A program made the position numbers and the translations under genes. The notes under the pieces are model-generated. The model searched no databases. It had not been told where the DNA came from and saw nothing but the letters and a program-made list of their open reading frames with translations. This document shows, in pieces, positions 56,810 through 64,000 of a stretch of 64,000 nt of DNA (position 1 is its first letter; each line of letters opens with the position of its first letter). Source of the stretch: Quadrisphaera setariae. Lineage in GTDB: Bacteria > Actinomycetota > Actinomycetes > Actinomycetales > Quadrisphaeraceae. The stretch spans positions 496,001 to 560,000 of the forward strand of contig NZ_VKAC01000001.1 in the NCBI RefSeq assembly GCF_008041935.1. Direction: 5' to 3'.

Positions 56810-57421
56810 TCAGGCGCTCCCGAACGGCACGTCGAGCACCTCGATCGCGGAGAAGCAGTCCGCCAGGTGACCGGGCAGCGAGCCGCCGTCCAGGGCCCAG
56901 TGCTCCGAGGCGGTGAGGACCGCCGCCATCACGGCCCCCGCCTGCGCCTCGGCGGCAGCGGTGCCCGGGCCGCTGGACCGCCCGGCGATGACCTCGGCCA
57001 GGCGCAGCTGCCCCTCGCGACCCGCCGCCAGCCAGCGGCGCGTCAGGGGCGGCTGGTCGAGGCACACGACGATCATCCGGCGCAGGTCCAGAGCAGGGGC
57101 CTCGACCGTCGCGAAGACCTCCTGCACCCCCTCGTGCACCGCCCACAGCAACGACGCCCCGCGGCGGCGGGACACCGCGTCGGCGAGGTCGCCCGCGGCG
57201 GTCACGAGGTGGCAGGTGGCGGCGTCCTCCGCGGTGTCGCAGTAGCGGCGCAGCGCGCTGGTGGAGATCCCCGCCGCCGCGGCGACCTGCTCGAACGACA
57301 CCGCCTCGCAGCCGTGCTCCTCGAACAGGTCCGCAGCAGCGCGCTGGACGGCCAGCCTCGTGGCTCTCCGGTGCCGCTCCACGAGGGCCACGATCTCACC
57401 CGGGCAGGACGGGCCCGCCAC
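56810..57421 (-). CDS. TetR family transcriptional regulator
   Basis: The 203-residue protein has the TetR helix-turn-helix at about residues 25-60 (AADLFEEHGCEAVSFEQVAAAAGISTSALRRYC). A divergent ligand-binding domain of all-helical type follows. It lies between the convergent SpoIIM gene and the DUF58 gene, 33 bases from the latter's stop. The start GTG 57421 has no good ribosome binding site. Its targets are unknown; the nearest candidates are itself and the adjacent envelope operon. Confidence 0.88.
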   Translation of the reverse strand: MAGPSCPGEIVALVERHRRATRLAVQRAAADLFEEHGCEAVSFEQVAAAAGISTSALRRYCDTAEDAATCHLVTAAGDLADAVSRRRGASLLWAVHEGVQEVFATVEAPALDLRRMIVVCLDQPPLTRRWLAAGREGQLRLAEVIAGRSSGPGTAAAEAQAGAVMAAVLTASEHWALDGGSLPGHLADCFSAIEVLDVPFGSA

Positions 57422-57454
57422 CGGTGTGATCTTCGGCTCGAGGTGGTCAGCAGC

Positions 57455-58849
57455 TCACAGGCGTCCGGCGGCCTTGAGCGACAGGTAGGCGTCGGCCAGC
57501 CGCGACGGGAGGAGGTCCGGGTCCGCGTCCACCACCACCGCACCGGTGCGCCGCACCAAGGCCGTCAGCGCCGCCCGCTCCAGACGGGTCCGCTCGGCAG
57601 CCGCTGCCGTGTACGCGTCAGCGGCGTCCGGCGCCCGTCGTCGTCCTGGTCCCCCGGGGCGCTGGCGGCCGGCGGCGCCCCCCTCACCGCGCTCGGAGGC
57701 CATCGCGTCCAGCGCGGGGTCGGCCACGGAGGCCACCACCACCGCGTGCAGCGCGGTGAGGCTGGACAGCACGGGCAGCAGTCCCGCCTCCGCCGCCGGC
57801 TCCAGCGGCGTGAGGAGCACCAGCAGGCCCCGGTGCGGCATGCGGCGACGCACCTGCGCGACCAGCGCCGGCCAGTCGGCCTCCACGAGCGCCGGCTCCA
57901 GCGGTGCCATCGCCTGCACGAGGGCGGGCATCAGCGCGGGCGGGCGCTGCGAGGTCACCGCCGCCCGGACGGTGCGGTCCGCGGCGAGCAGGTCCACCCG
58001 GTCCCCGGCGGTGGCGGCCACCGCCGCGAGCAGCAGCGCGGCGTCCATGGCGGCGTCCAGGCGGGGGGCGTCCCCGATGCGCGCCGCGGACGTGCGGGAG
58101 GTGTCGAGCACCACCAGCACCCGCCGGTCGCGCTCGGGACGCCAGGTGCGCACCACCAGCGAGCCGCGCCGGGCGGTGGCGCGCCAGTCGACCGAGCGCG
58201 CGTCGTCACCGTCCACCCACTCGCGCAGGCTGTCGAACTCGGTGCCCTGCCCGCGCACCTGCACGCTGGCCGAGCCGTCGAGGGTGCGCAGCCGCTCCAG
58301 CGCCGCCGGCAGGTGCCGGCGCGAGGAGAACGGCGGGAGCACGCGCACCCGGCCCGGGACGGGCAGCGTCCGCTGCCGCGCCGCCACGCCCAGCGGACCC
58401 CGCGACCTCACCACCACGGCCGCCACCTCGCGGTCGCCGCGGCGCACCGGCTCCAGCTCGGTGACCAGGCGGCGCCGCTCCCCGGGCGGCGCGTCGAACC
58501 GGTGACGACCCGCCGCGGGGACGACGACGCCCGCCGAAGGCCCCCACGCGTCGCGCAGCGCCCCGCGCACGCGCCGGGCGCCGGTGTTCTCCACCACCAG
58601 CGGCACCGCGGTCCGCTCGCCCAGGCGGACGGGCCCGGTCTCCTCGCGCCGCACCGACAGCGACCGCGGCGACCCCGCCAGGAGCAGGTCGAGCGCCGTG
58701 AGCCCCACCACGACGACGGCCCAGCCGAGCACGCCGGCCCAGGGCAGCCAGCCGCTGCCCCCGCCACCGGCATGGACCAGCGCGGGAACGAGCGCCGCCG
58801 GCAGCGCCCCGACCGCCACCAGCAGCACCCACCGGCCGGTCAGCACCAC
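57455..58849 (-). CDS. DUF58 domain protein
   Basis: The 464-residue protein has two N-terminal membrane helices, a beta-rich domain (VVVRSRGPLGVAARQRTL) and the DUF58 signature DDARSVDWRATARRGSLVVR. A von Willebrand A-like region follows, with VLVVLDTSRTS (the MIDAS-type DxSxS). DUF58 proteins are encoded next to MoxR ATPases and are thought to be their partners. An Arg/Pro/Gly-rich loop lies near residue 400. GTG 58849 is tentative. It is the last gene of the operon running from the polytopic membrane protein gene at 63.2 kb. Confidence 0.88.
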   Translation of the reverse strand: MVLTGRWVLLVAVGALPAALVPALVHAGGGGSGWLPWAGVLGWAVVVVGLTALDLLLAGSPRSLSVRREETGPVRLGERTAVPLVVENTGARRVRGALRDAWGPSAGVVVPAAGRHRFDAPPGERRRLVTELEPVRRGDREVAAVVVRSRGPLGVAARQRTLPVPGRVRVLPPFSSRRHLPAALERLRTLDGSASVQVRGQGTEFDSLREWVDGDDARSVDWRATARRGSLVVRTWRPERDRRVLVVLDTSRTSAARIGDAPRLDAAMDAALLLAAVAATAGDRVDLLAADRTVRAAVTSQRPPALMPALVQAMAPLEPALVEADWPALVAQVRRRMPHRGLLVLLTPLEPAAEAGLLPVLSSLTALHAVVVASVADPALDAMASERGEGGAAGRQRPGGPGRRRAPDAADAYTAAAAERTRLERAALTALVRRTGAVVVDADPDLLPSRLADAYLSLKAAGRL

Positions 58850-58895
58850 GGCGAGACCCCCACCGCGCTGGTCACCTGAGTGGTCACCGGGATGG

Positions 58896-59945
58896 TCAAC
58901 GGGGGACCGGCACGCCGGCCAGCACGCTCTCGAGCACCGCGTCGACGCTGGCGCCGTCGAGCTCCGCCTCCGGGCGCAGCTGCACGCGGTGGCGCAGCAC
59001 GGGCAGGCTGAACGCCTTGACGTCGTCGGGCACCACGTAGTCGCGCCCGGTCAGCCACGCCCACGCCCGCGCGGCCGCCAGCAGCGCCGTCGCTCCGCGG
59101 GGGGAGGCGCCCAGCCGCAGCGACGGTGCGGTCCGGGTGGCGCGGGCCACGTCGACGACGTACTCGACCACCTCGGGCGCCACGTGCACGCGGGCGACCG
59201 CCGCGCGCGCGGCGGCCAGGTCCTCAGGGCCGGCGACGGCCCGGACGCCCGCGGCTGACAGGTCCCGCGGGTCGAAGCCGGCGGCGTGGCGCGCCAGCAC
59301 CTCCACCTCCGCGTCGCGCGGGGGCAGCGGCACCACCAGCTTGAGCAGGAACCTGTCGAGCTGCGCCTCCGGCAGCGGGTAGGTGCCCTCCTGCTCCACG
59401 GGGTTCTGCGTGGCGGCCACCATGAACGGCTCCGGCAGGCGGTGCGCCGCGCCGTCCACCGTGACCTGCCGCTCCTCCATGGCCTCCAGCAGCGACGCCT
59501 GCGTCTTGGGAGGGGTGCGGTTGATCTCGTCGGCGAGCAGCAGCTGCGTGAACACCGGACCCGGGCGGAAGACGAACCCCCCGGTGTGCGACTCGTAGAC
59601 GAGCGACCCCGTCACGTCGCCGGGCATGAGGTCGGGGGTGAACTGGACCCGCTTGCTGCCCATCGACAGCGACGCCGAGAGCGCCCTCACCAGCAGCGTC
59701 TTCGCGGTGCCCGGCACGCCCTCCAGCAGCACGTGGCCGCCGCAGAGCAGGGCGACGACGACGCCGGTCACCACGCCCTCCTGGCCCACCACGGCCTTGC
59801 CCACCTCGGCGCGGACGGCTGCCAGCGCCGCCCGGGCGCGCTGGTCCGCCGCCTGCGCGCCCGGGGCCTGCGGCGCGGGCTGCTGGGTCGGCTCGGTCGC
59901 AGGGACCGCGGGGTCGCCCGACGGCTCGACGGGGGAGTCGGTCAC
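58896..59945 (-). CDS. MoxR family AAA+ ATPase
   Basis: The 349-residue ATPase has a Pro/Ala-rich lead, then Walker A GVPGTAKTLL and Walker B LLLADEINR. The MoxR insert GPVFTQLL and sensor ATQNPVEQEGTYPLPEAQLDRF are also present. The C-terminal lid ends in VVPDDVKAFSLPVLRHRV. MoxR proteins act as chaperone-like ATPases with VWA partners, here DUF58. GTG 59945 is fixed by GGAGG seven bases upstream and overlaps the DUF4350 stop by four bases. Confidence 0.95.
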   Translation of the reverse strand: MTDSPVEPSGDPAVPATEPTQQPAPQAPGAQAADQRARAALAAVRAEVGKAVVGQEGVVTGVVVALLCGGHVLLEGVPGTAKTLLVRALSASLSMGSKRVQFTPDLMPGDVTGSLVYESHTGGFVFRPGPVFTQLLLADEINRTPPKTQASLLEAMEERQVTVDGAAHRLPEPFMVAATQNPVEQEGTYPLPEAQLDRFLLKLVVPLPPRDAEVEVLARHAAGFDPRDLSAAGVRAVAGPEDLAAARAAVARVHVAPEVVEYVVDVARATRTAPSLRLGASPRGATALLAAARAWAWLTGRDYVVPDDVKAFSLPVLRHRVQLRPEAELDGASVDAVLESVLAGVPVPR

Positions 59946-61417
59946 GGGAGGTCCTCCGGGGTCTTCGACGGCTGGGGGGTCTGGGGGGTCTGGTCGGCCT
60001 GGGTCGCCTGGGCGGGGCGCGCCGGCCGGGGGGTCCGCGCGCTGGCTGCCGGGGCGAGCGCCGCCTCGAGGTCGTCGACGTCGCGCAGCAGCGCGGCGAG
60101 CTGGGCGTCGTCGGCGGGCGGCGGGCCGGCCAGGAGCCGCTCCACCGCCGGTGCGGTCCACCGGCCGGCCGCAGCGCTCGAGCCCGTGGTGCGCAGGTCG
60201 TGGGCGGTGCCGACCGCGAGCACGTCCGCCGCGGTCCCCGCGGGGAGCCCCAGGCGCTGCTGCAGCCGCCAGCGCAGCCCCGCCCGCAGGGCGCTCCCGG
60301 CGCCCGCCGGGTCTCGCGAGGCGCGGTACAGGGCGGCGCGGCCGCGGGCGGTCTCCACCGACCTCACCACCACGGGCAGCGGTTCGAGCACGAGCGCCCC
60401 GAAGCGCCGGGCCCGCCACACCACCGCGGCCACCGCCGCGAGCACCAGCTGCACCACCAGGGGCAGCACCCACCCCGGCACCAGCTGGGCCGGGGAGGGC
60501 GGCGCGTCCGGCGCGGCGTCGAGGAAGGAGGCCACCAGCCACACCACCCGCGGCTGCGACCCCGCGGCCCGCAGCCCGAGGGCGGCGTCGCCGGCGTCGT
60601 CCAGCAGCTCGTTCGACACCAGCGCCGGCTGGGTGAGCACCCGCACCGGGGAGCCGCCGGCGGTCGCGCCGACGCCGTAGAGGCCGTCGAAGCAGGTCTG
60701 CGCCCCTGGACCGCCGGAGCCGCTGCCAGAGCCGCTGACCGCCTCGAGCCGCTCGCGGCGGGCGTCGTAGGCGTCGGCGCGGGCGGTGTCGGCCTCGCTG
60801 GCCACGGTGCCCGCGGCCGAGGCGTCGCCGTCGCCGCAGCGCGCGGGGACCGGGTCGTCGTCGGGCGGGGCGTCCTGCGACCCCGCCGGTGCCGCGAGCG
60901 CCTCGCTCCGCACTCCCGTCCAGGTCGTCTGGGTGGTCTGCGTGGTCTGGGTGCTGCCGGCGGCGTCCCCGACCAGGCGCAGCCCCGAGCCGGTGGCCTC
61001 CAGCGCCGAGGGCGACGCCCCCAGGAGCAGCACCGCGCGGGAGCGCCCCACCAGGTCCGTGAGCTTGGCGGGGTCCAGCACCTGGGGGTCGGTGACCACC
61101 AGCGTGGCTCCTCCGTCGTCGTCCCCCAGGGCCTGCGAGGCCGCGGCGGCGGTGCCGACGCGCTGCACCGGCACCCCGCCCTGCTCCAGGAGCGCGGCCA
61201 GCGCCCGCGCTCCGCCGGGCGCGGGGTTGTCGGGGTCGAGGTCGCGTCCGCTCGAGCGGGTGCTGAGGACGCCGCCGAGCACCGGCAGGCCCACGAGCAG
61301 GACGACGAGCAGCGCCACGAGCAGTCGTCGGCGGCCCGGGCCGGACGCGCGGCCGGACGCGCGGGCGGTGGTCGTCACAGCCCCGGGCGCAGCCGCCGCC
61401 GGCTGCGTCGTCGTCAC
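59942..61417 (-). CDS. DUF4350 domain membrane protein
   Basis: The 491-residue protein has an N-terminal helix (about 32-52) and the DUF4350 region (LDPDNPAPGGARALAALLEQGGVPV, GATLVVTDPQVL, LLGASPSAL). A second helix lies near residue 335, and a cytoplasmic tail carries RALYRASRDP-like sequence. Thr/Gln and Ser/Gly repeats near residue 140 and 220, and a Pro/Gln/Thr tail, are low-complexity. It is coupled by four-base overlaps to the genes on both sides. The pathway is unknown; the operon is conserved around mtrA in actinobacteria. Confidence 0.85.
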   Translation of the reverse strand: MTTTQPAAAAPGAVTTTARASGRASGPGRRRLLVALLVVLLVGLPVLGGVLSTRSSGRDLDPDNPAPGGARALAALLEQGGVPVQRVGTAAAASQALGDDDGGATLVVTDPQVLDPAKLTDLVGRSRAVLLLGASPSALEATGSGLRLVGDAAGSTQTTQTTQTTWTGVRSEALAAPAGSQDAPPDDDPVPARCGDGDASAAGTVASEADTARADAYDARRERLEAVSGSGSGSGGPGAQTCFDGLYGVGATAGGSPVRVLTQPALVSNELLDDAGDAALGLRAAGSQPRVVWLVASFLDAAPDAPPSPAQLVPGWVLPLVVQLVLAAVAAVVWRARRFGALVLEPLPVVVRSVETARGRAALYRASRDPAGAGSALRAGLRWRLQQRLGLPAGTAADVLAVGTAHDLRTTGSSAAAGRWTAPAVERLLAGPPPADDAQLAALLRDVDDLEAALAPAASARTPRPARPAQATQADQTPQTPQPSKTPEDLP

Positions 61418-62079
61418 AGGCCAGCGCCCTGGGCGGTCGGCCGGGTGACCGTCGGCGCGGGGCGCGCCGGGCGCGTGGTGGTGGCGGTGCGGTCCAGGGA
61501 CGCGACGGAGCCGGCGTCCTCGCGGGTGGCGCGCCGGCCGCCGTAGAGGACGCCGTCGAAGAGGTCCGCCACGGCGCGCAGCCGCGGCGCGAGGTCGGGC
61601 AGGGCGCGTCCGGCCTCGCGGGCGGCCTCGGCGGCGGTGAGCCCGGGGGCGGCGCCCACGAGGTCGCGCTCCTGGAGGCCGCGCACCAGCGCCCGGAAGC
61701 CCACCACCACGGCGTCGTCCCAGCGCTCCTCGCGAGCGGCCCGCGCGGCCTCGCGCCGCAGCGCCTCGGCGTCCACCGGTCCGGTCAGCCCCGCCTCCTG
61801 CGCGGCGGGGGCCCGGCGGGCGGCGGCGCCGGTGCGGCGCACGAGCAGGGCGACCACCACGACCACGGCCAGCACGAGCAGCACGACCACCACCACCTGC
61901 AGCACCCCGCCGCCGGAGGGCCCCTGGATCCGGGAGAGGGCGTCGAGCACGGCGTCCCACGCGCGCTGGAGCAGGCCGGGCTCGGCGTCCCGGTAGACCT
62001 GCTTCGCCAGCTCGCGCTCCGCCGCGCGGCGCGCCTCGTCAGCGCCCGGCGCCAGCGGGGCGCCGGCGAGCAGCGTCAC
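61414..62079 (-). CDS. DUF4129 domain protein
   Basis: The 221-residue protein has a first soluble segment with AERELAKQVYRDAEPGLLQRAWD, one membrane helix (VVVVVLLVLAVVVVVALLV) and the DUF4129 region (REERWDDAVVVGFRALVRGLQERDL, LFDGVLYGGR). DUF4129 resembles part of protein-glutamine transglutaminases but lacks the catalytic core. It sits between the polytopic membrane protein and DUF4350 with four-base overlaps at both ends. GTG 62079 is set by this overlap. Confidence 0.88.
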   Translation of the reverse strand: MTLLAGAPLAPGADEARRAAERELAKQVYRDAEPGLLQRAWDAVLDALSRIQGPSGGGVLQVVVVVLLVLAVVVVVALLVRRTGAAARRAPAAQEAGLTGPVDAEALRREAARAAREERWDDAVVVGFRALVRGLQERDLVGAAPGLTAAEAAREAGRALPDLAPRLRAVADLFDGVLYGGRRATREDAGSVASLDRTATTTRPARPAPTVTRPTAQGAGL

Positions 62080-63197
62080 TGGGCCGCGGAGCGGGCGAGC
62101 TCCACGTCGAGGCCCTCCTGGCGCATGCGCTGGTCGACGTAGAGCAGCGCCGTCACCGCCGACTGCAGCGGGTACACGACGGTGGAGACCAGCGCGGTCC
62201 CGATGCCGGTGATGCCCAGCGTCACGGGCAGGTAGAGCGGGCTGCCGATGCCGACGGCCATGCCCGCCAGCCCCCCGACGATCGAGAAGGGGGCACCGAC
62301 GACGCCCGAGACCACGGCGATGCACACCGCCGTCAGCAGCCAGATGCCCAGCAGCCTCCAGAAGCCGCGGCGCGACAGCGCCCACGCTCGCTTGACCGCC
62401 CCGCCGACGCCCTGCCCCTCGAGGATGAGGGCCGCCGGCGCCAGCAGCAGCCGGGTGGCGAGCCAGAGGCCGAGGGCCACCGCCACCAGGCCGCCGAGCA
62501 GCAGGAGCGCGACACCGCCGGCCACCGAGCCACCGCTGCCGCCGACGGCTCCACCCACCGTCAGGACGAGCCCGGGCACCAGCAGGGCCGCCACGGCGAT
62601 CCCGGGGACCACCGAGATGAGCACCGACAGGCCGACCAGCGCCCAGAGCCGCTCGCGCACCCGGCGCCACAGCTCCGCTCCCGGGGTGCGGCGCCCCAGC
62701 ACCGCGGTGCTGACGGAGACCGTGACCACGCCCGTGAGCACCGCCGTGGCCACCAGGCTCAGCACGGTGGTGAGCACGTAGCCGCCGACGAGCCCCGGGG
62801 CGTCCGCGCCGAAGGCGCTGAGGACCTGCTCGGGCGACGCCGTCGGGTCCTGCTCGAGGGAGAGCACCCGCCCCTGGAGGATCCCCGAGAGCACCATCGA
62901 GGCCGCCGTGATGATGACGACGACGACGGCCGAGAAGCCCAGCAGAGGCTTCGGGTTGGAGCGCACCGCGCGGAAGGCGCCGTCCCACAGCTCCCCGAGG
63001 GACAGCGGCCGCAGCGGGATGATGCCCGGCCGGGGCGCGGCCGGCGCCCAGGAGCCGCCCGGGGCCCCCGCCGGCTGCCCCCAGCCACCGGGGCTGGGTG
63101 GCTGCGGTGCCTTCTGAGGTGCTCCCTGGGGCGGGACGGGCTGCTGCCCTCCGGTGCCGGGCGCGGTCCAGCTCGGCGGCTCGCTCATGCCTCCCAT
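62076..63197 (-). CDS. Polytopic membrane protein (GPDPase membrane-domain-like)
   Basis: The 373-residue protein begins with a 55-residue Pro/Gln/Gly-rich cytoplasmic stretch. The LRPLSLGELWDGAFRAVRSNPKPLLGF motif and about six long membrane helices follow. This matches the family often annotated as glycerophosphoryl diester phosphodiesterase membrane domain, without any phosphodiesterase domain. GTG is not used; ATG 63197 has GGGGGGTG upstream and ATG 63188 is an alternative. It is the first gene of a five-gene operon down to DUF58 and diverges from mtrA. Confidence 0.8.
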   Translation of the reverse strand: MGGMSEPPSWTAPGTGGQQPVPPQGAPQKAPQPPSPGGWGQPAGAPGGSWAPAAPRPGIIPLRPLSLGELWDGAFRAVRSNPKPLLGFSAVVVVIITAASMVLSGILQGRVLSLEQDPTASPEQVLSAFGADAPGLVGGYVLTTVLSLVATAVLTGVVTVSVSTAVLGRRTPGAELWRRVRERLWALVGLSVLISVVPGIAVAALLVPGLVLTVGGAVGGSGGSVAGGVALLLLGGLVAVALGLWLATRLLLAPAALILEGQGVGGAVKRAWALSRRGFWRLLGIWLLTAVCIAVVSGVVGAPFSIVGGLAGMAVGIGSPLYLPVTLGITGIGTALVSTVVYPLQSAVTALLYVDQRMRQEGLDVELARSAAQ

Positions 63198-63290
63198 CGT
63201 GGCACCCCCCGGCCGTCCACCGGGCGCAGCGCTCACCCGAGCGCTGCGGTGCTCGGGGAACTCCCAGCGCCGGTCAGGCAGACTGTGGGG

Positions 63291-63968
63291 GTGAAGGGAC
63301 GGGTCCTCGTCGTCGATGACGACACCGCGCTCGCCGAGATGATCGGCATCGTGCTCGGCGCGGAGGGGCTCGAGGTCTCCTTCTGCGCCACCGGCAGCGG
63401 CGCCGTCACGGCGTTCCGCGAGGCCCGGCCCGACCTCGTGCTGCTGGACCTCATGCTGCCGGGCATCGACGGCATCGAGGTCTGCCGCCGCATCCGCGCC
63501 GAGTCCGGCGTCCCCATCGTCATGCTCACCGCCCGCACGGACAGCATCGACGTGGTGGCGGGGCTGGAGTCCGGCGCCGACGACTACGTGCCCAAGCCGT
63601 TCAAGCCCAAGGAGCTCGTGGCGCGCGTGCGCGCCCGCCTGCGCCGCAACGACACCCCCGAGCAGGAGGTGCTGCGGATCGGGCCGGTGACCATCGACGT
63701 CGCCGGTCACGCCGTTCACCGGGGTGACGAGCCCGTCAACCTCACCCCGCTGGAGTTCGACCTGCTGCTGGCGCTCGCGCGCCGCCCCTGGCAGGTCTTC
63801 AGCCGCGAGGTGCTCCTCGAGCAGGTGTGGGGCTACCGCCACGCCGCCGACACCCGCCTGGTCAACGTCCACGTGCAACGGCTGCGCTCCAAGGTCGAGA
63901 CCGACCCCGAGCACCCCGAGGTGGTGCTGACGGTGCGCGGCGTCGGCTACAAGGCCGGCCCGCCCTGA
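63291..63968 (+). CDS. mtrA: Response regulator MtrA
   Basis: The 225-residue OmpR-type regulator has a receiver domain with the acidic triad VVDDD, the phospho-acceptor Asp at about 53 in LVLLDLMLPGIDG, and VPIVMLTAR and VPKPF. A winged helix follows, with LTPLEFDLLLALARRPWQVFSREVLLEQVWGY and ending VRGVGYKAG. These match MtrA, which with MtrB controls cell wall hydrolases and division in actinobacteria. GTG 63291 gives the usual MKxRVLVVDDD start; GTG 63285 is also possible. The expected mtrB gene would lie beyond the right edge. Its length is close to mycobacterial MtrA. Confidence 0.95.
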   Translation: MKGRVLVVDDDTALAEMIGIVLGAEGLEVSFCATGSGAVTAFREARPDLVLLDLMLPGIDGIEVCRRIRAESGVPIVMLTARTDSIDVVAGLESGADDYVPKPFKPKELVARVRARLRRNDTPEQEVLRIGPVTIDVAGHAVHRGDEPVNLTPLEFDLLLALARRPWQVFSREVLLEQVWGYRHAADTRLVNVHVQRLRSKVETDPEHPEVVLTVRGVGYKAGPP

Positions 63969-64000
63969 CCGGAGCCGGTCACCAGCCGGGCGCCCTGCCG

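Overview
The window is about 75% GC, uses GTG starts heavily and packs its genes with 1-4 nt start/stop overlaps. It carries WhiB, MtrA, coenzyme F420 genes (CofD, CofE), SpoIIM, DUF58 and MoxR, which marks it as an actinobacterial chromosome. A methyl-accepting chemotaxis protein points to a motile lineage. The galactofuranan/arabinan genes with neither mycolate nor DprE1 genes in view suggest a genus outside the classical mycolata, perhaps Kineosporiales-like; that placement is inference. No prophage, insertion sequence, CRISPR array, rRNA or tRNA was recognised.

Layout. 1-3.7 kb: the tail of one DUF6541-type membrane protein, an Asp-rich membrane-anchored protein and a complete DUF6541 protein. 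3.8-10.2 kb: a secreted DUF1800/DUF1501 pair, a cell-wall-binding-repeat protein, and a serine hydrolase, small membrane protein and winged-helix regulator operon. 10.3-24.8 kb: a cell-envelope glycan locus with two GT2 enzymes, Glf, GlfT2, a Wzm/Wzt exporter, an EmbC-type arabinosyltransferase, a flippase-like protein, a GT4 enzyme, the UbiA-family decaprenyl-phosphate phosphoribosyltransferase and its PAP2 phosphatase. The set matches the mycobacterial arabinogalactan kit; a DprE2-like reductase lies at 36.2 kb. 24.9-31.3 kb: a SpoIID/LytB protein and a peptidoglycan-recognition amidase sharing one C-terminal repeat module, then two overlapping GDP-mannose dehydratase paralogs.

31.3-36.2 kb: a guanidine-III riboswitch with a Gdx-type SMR exporter, a TIGR03089 protein, an AlkA-like glycosylase, and a small secreted protein followed by a SipW-like signal peptidase fused to a DUF5305-like region. 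37.2-51.4 kb: the conserved actinobacterial block cofD, a HEAVH-motif protein, cofE, whiB, a large GT2 membrane protein, DUF5719, a CtaG-like protein, a zincin-like protein, DUF3499, a zinc ribbon, manB, Trm112 and a SIS isomerase. 51.5-64 kb: an MCP, ahcY, RDD, SpoIIM, TetR, a DUF58/MoxR/DUF4350/DUF4129/membrane-protein operon, and mtrA at the right edge.

Together the genes mostly build, export and remodel the envelope. ManB, the SIS isomerase and the Gmd pair supply mannose-derived sugar nucleotides. Glf, GlfT2, the exporter and the Emb/UbiA/PAP2/DprE2 set would build a galactofuranan-arabinan. SpoIID, the amidase and the MtrA neighbourhood link to peptidoglycan turnover. Strong hairpins separate most convergent gene pairs.
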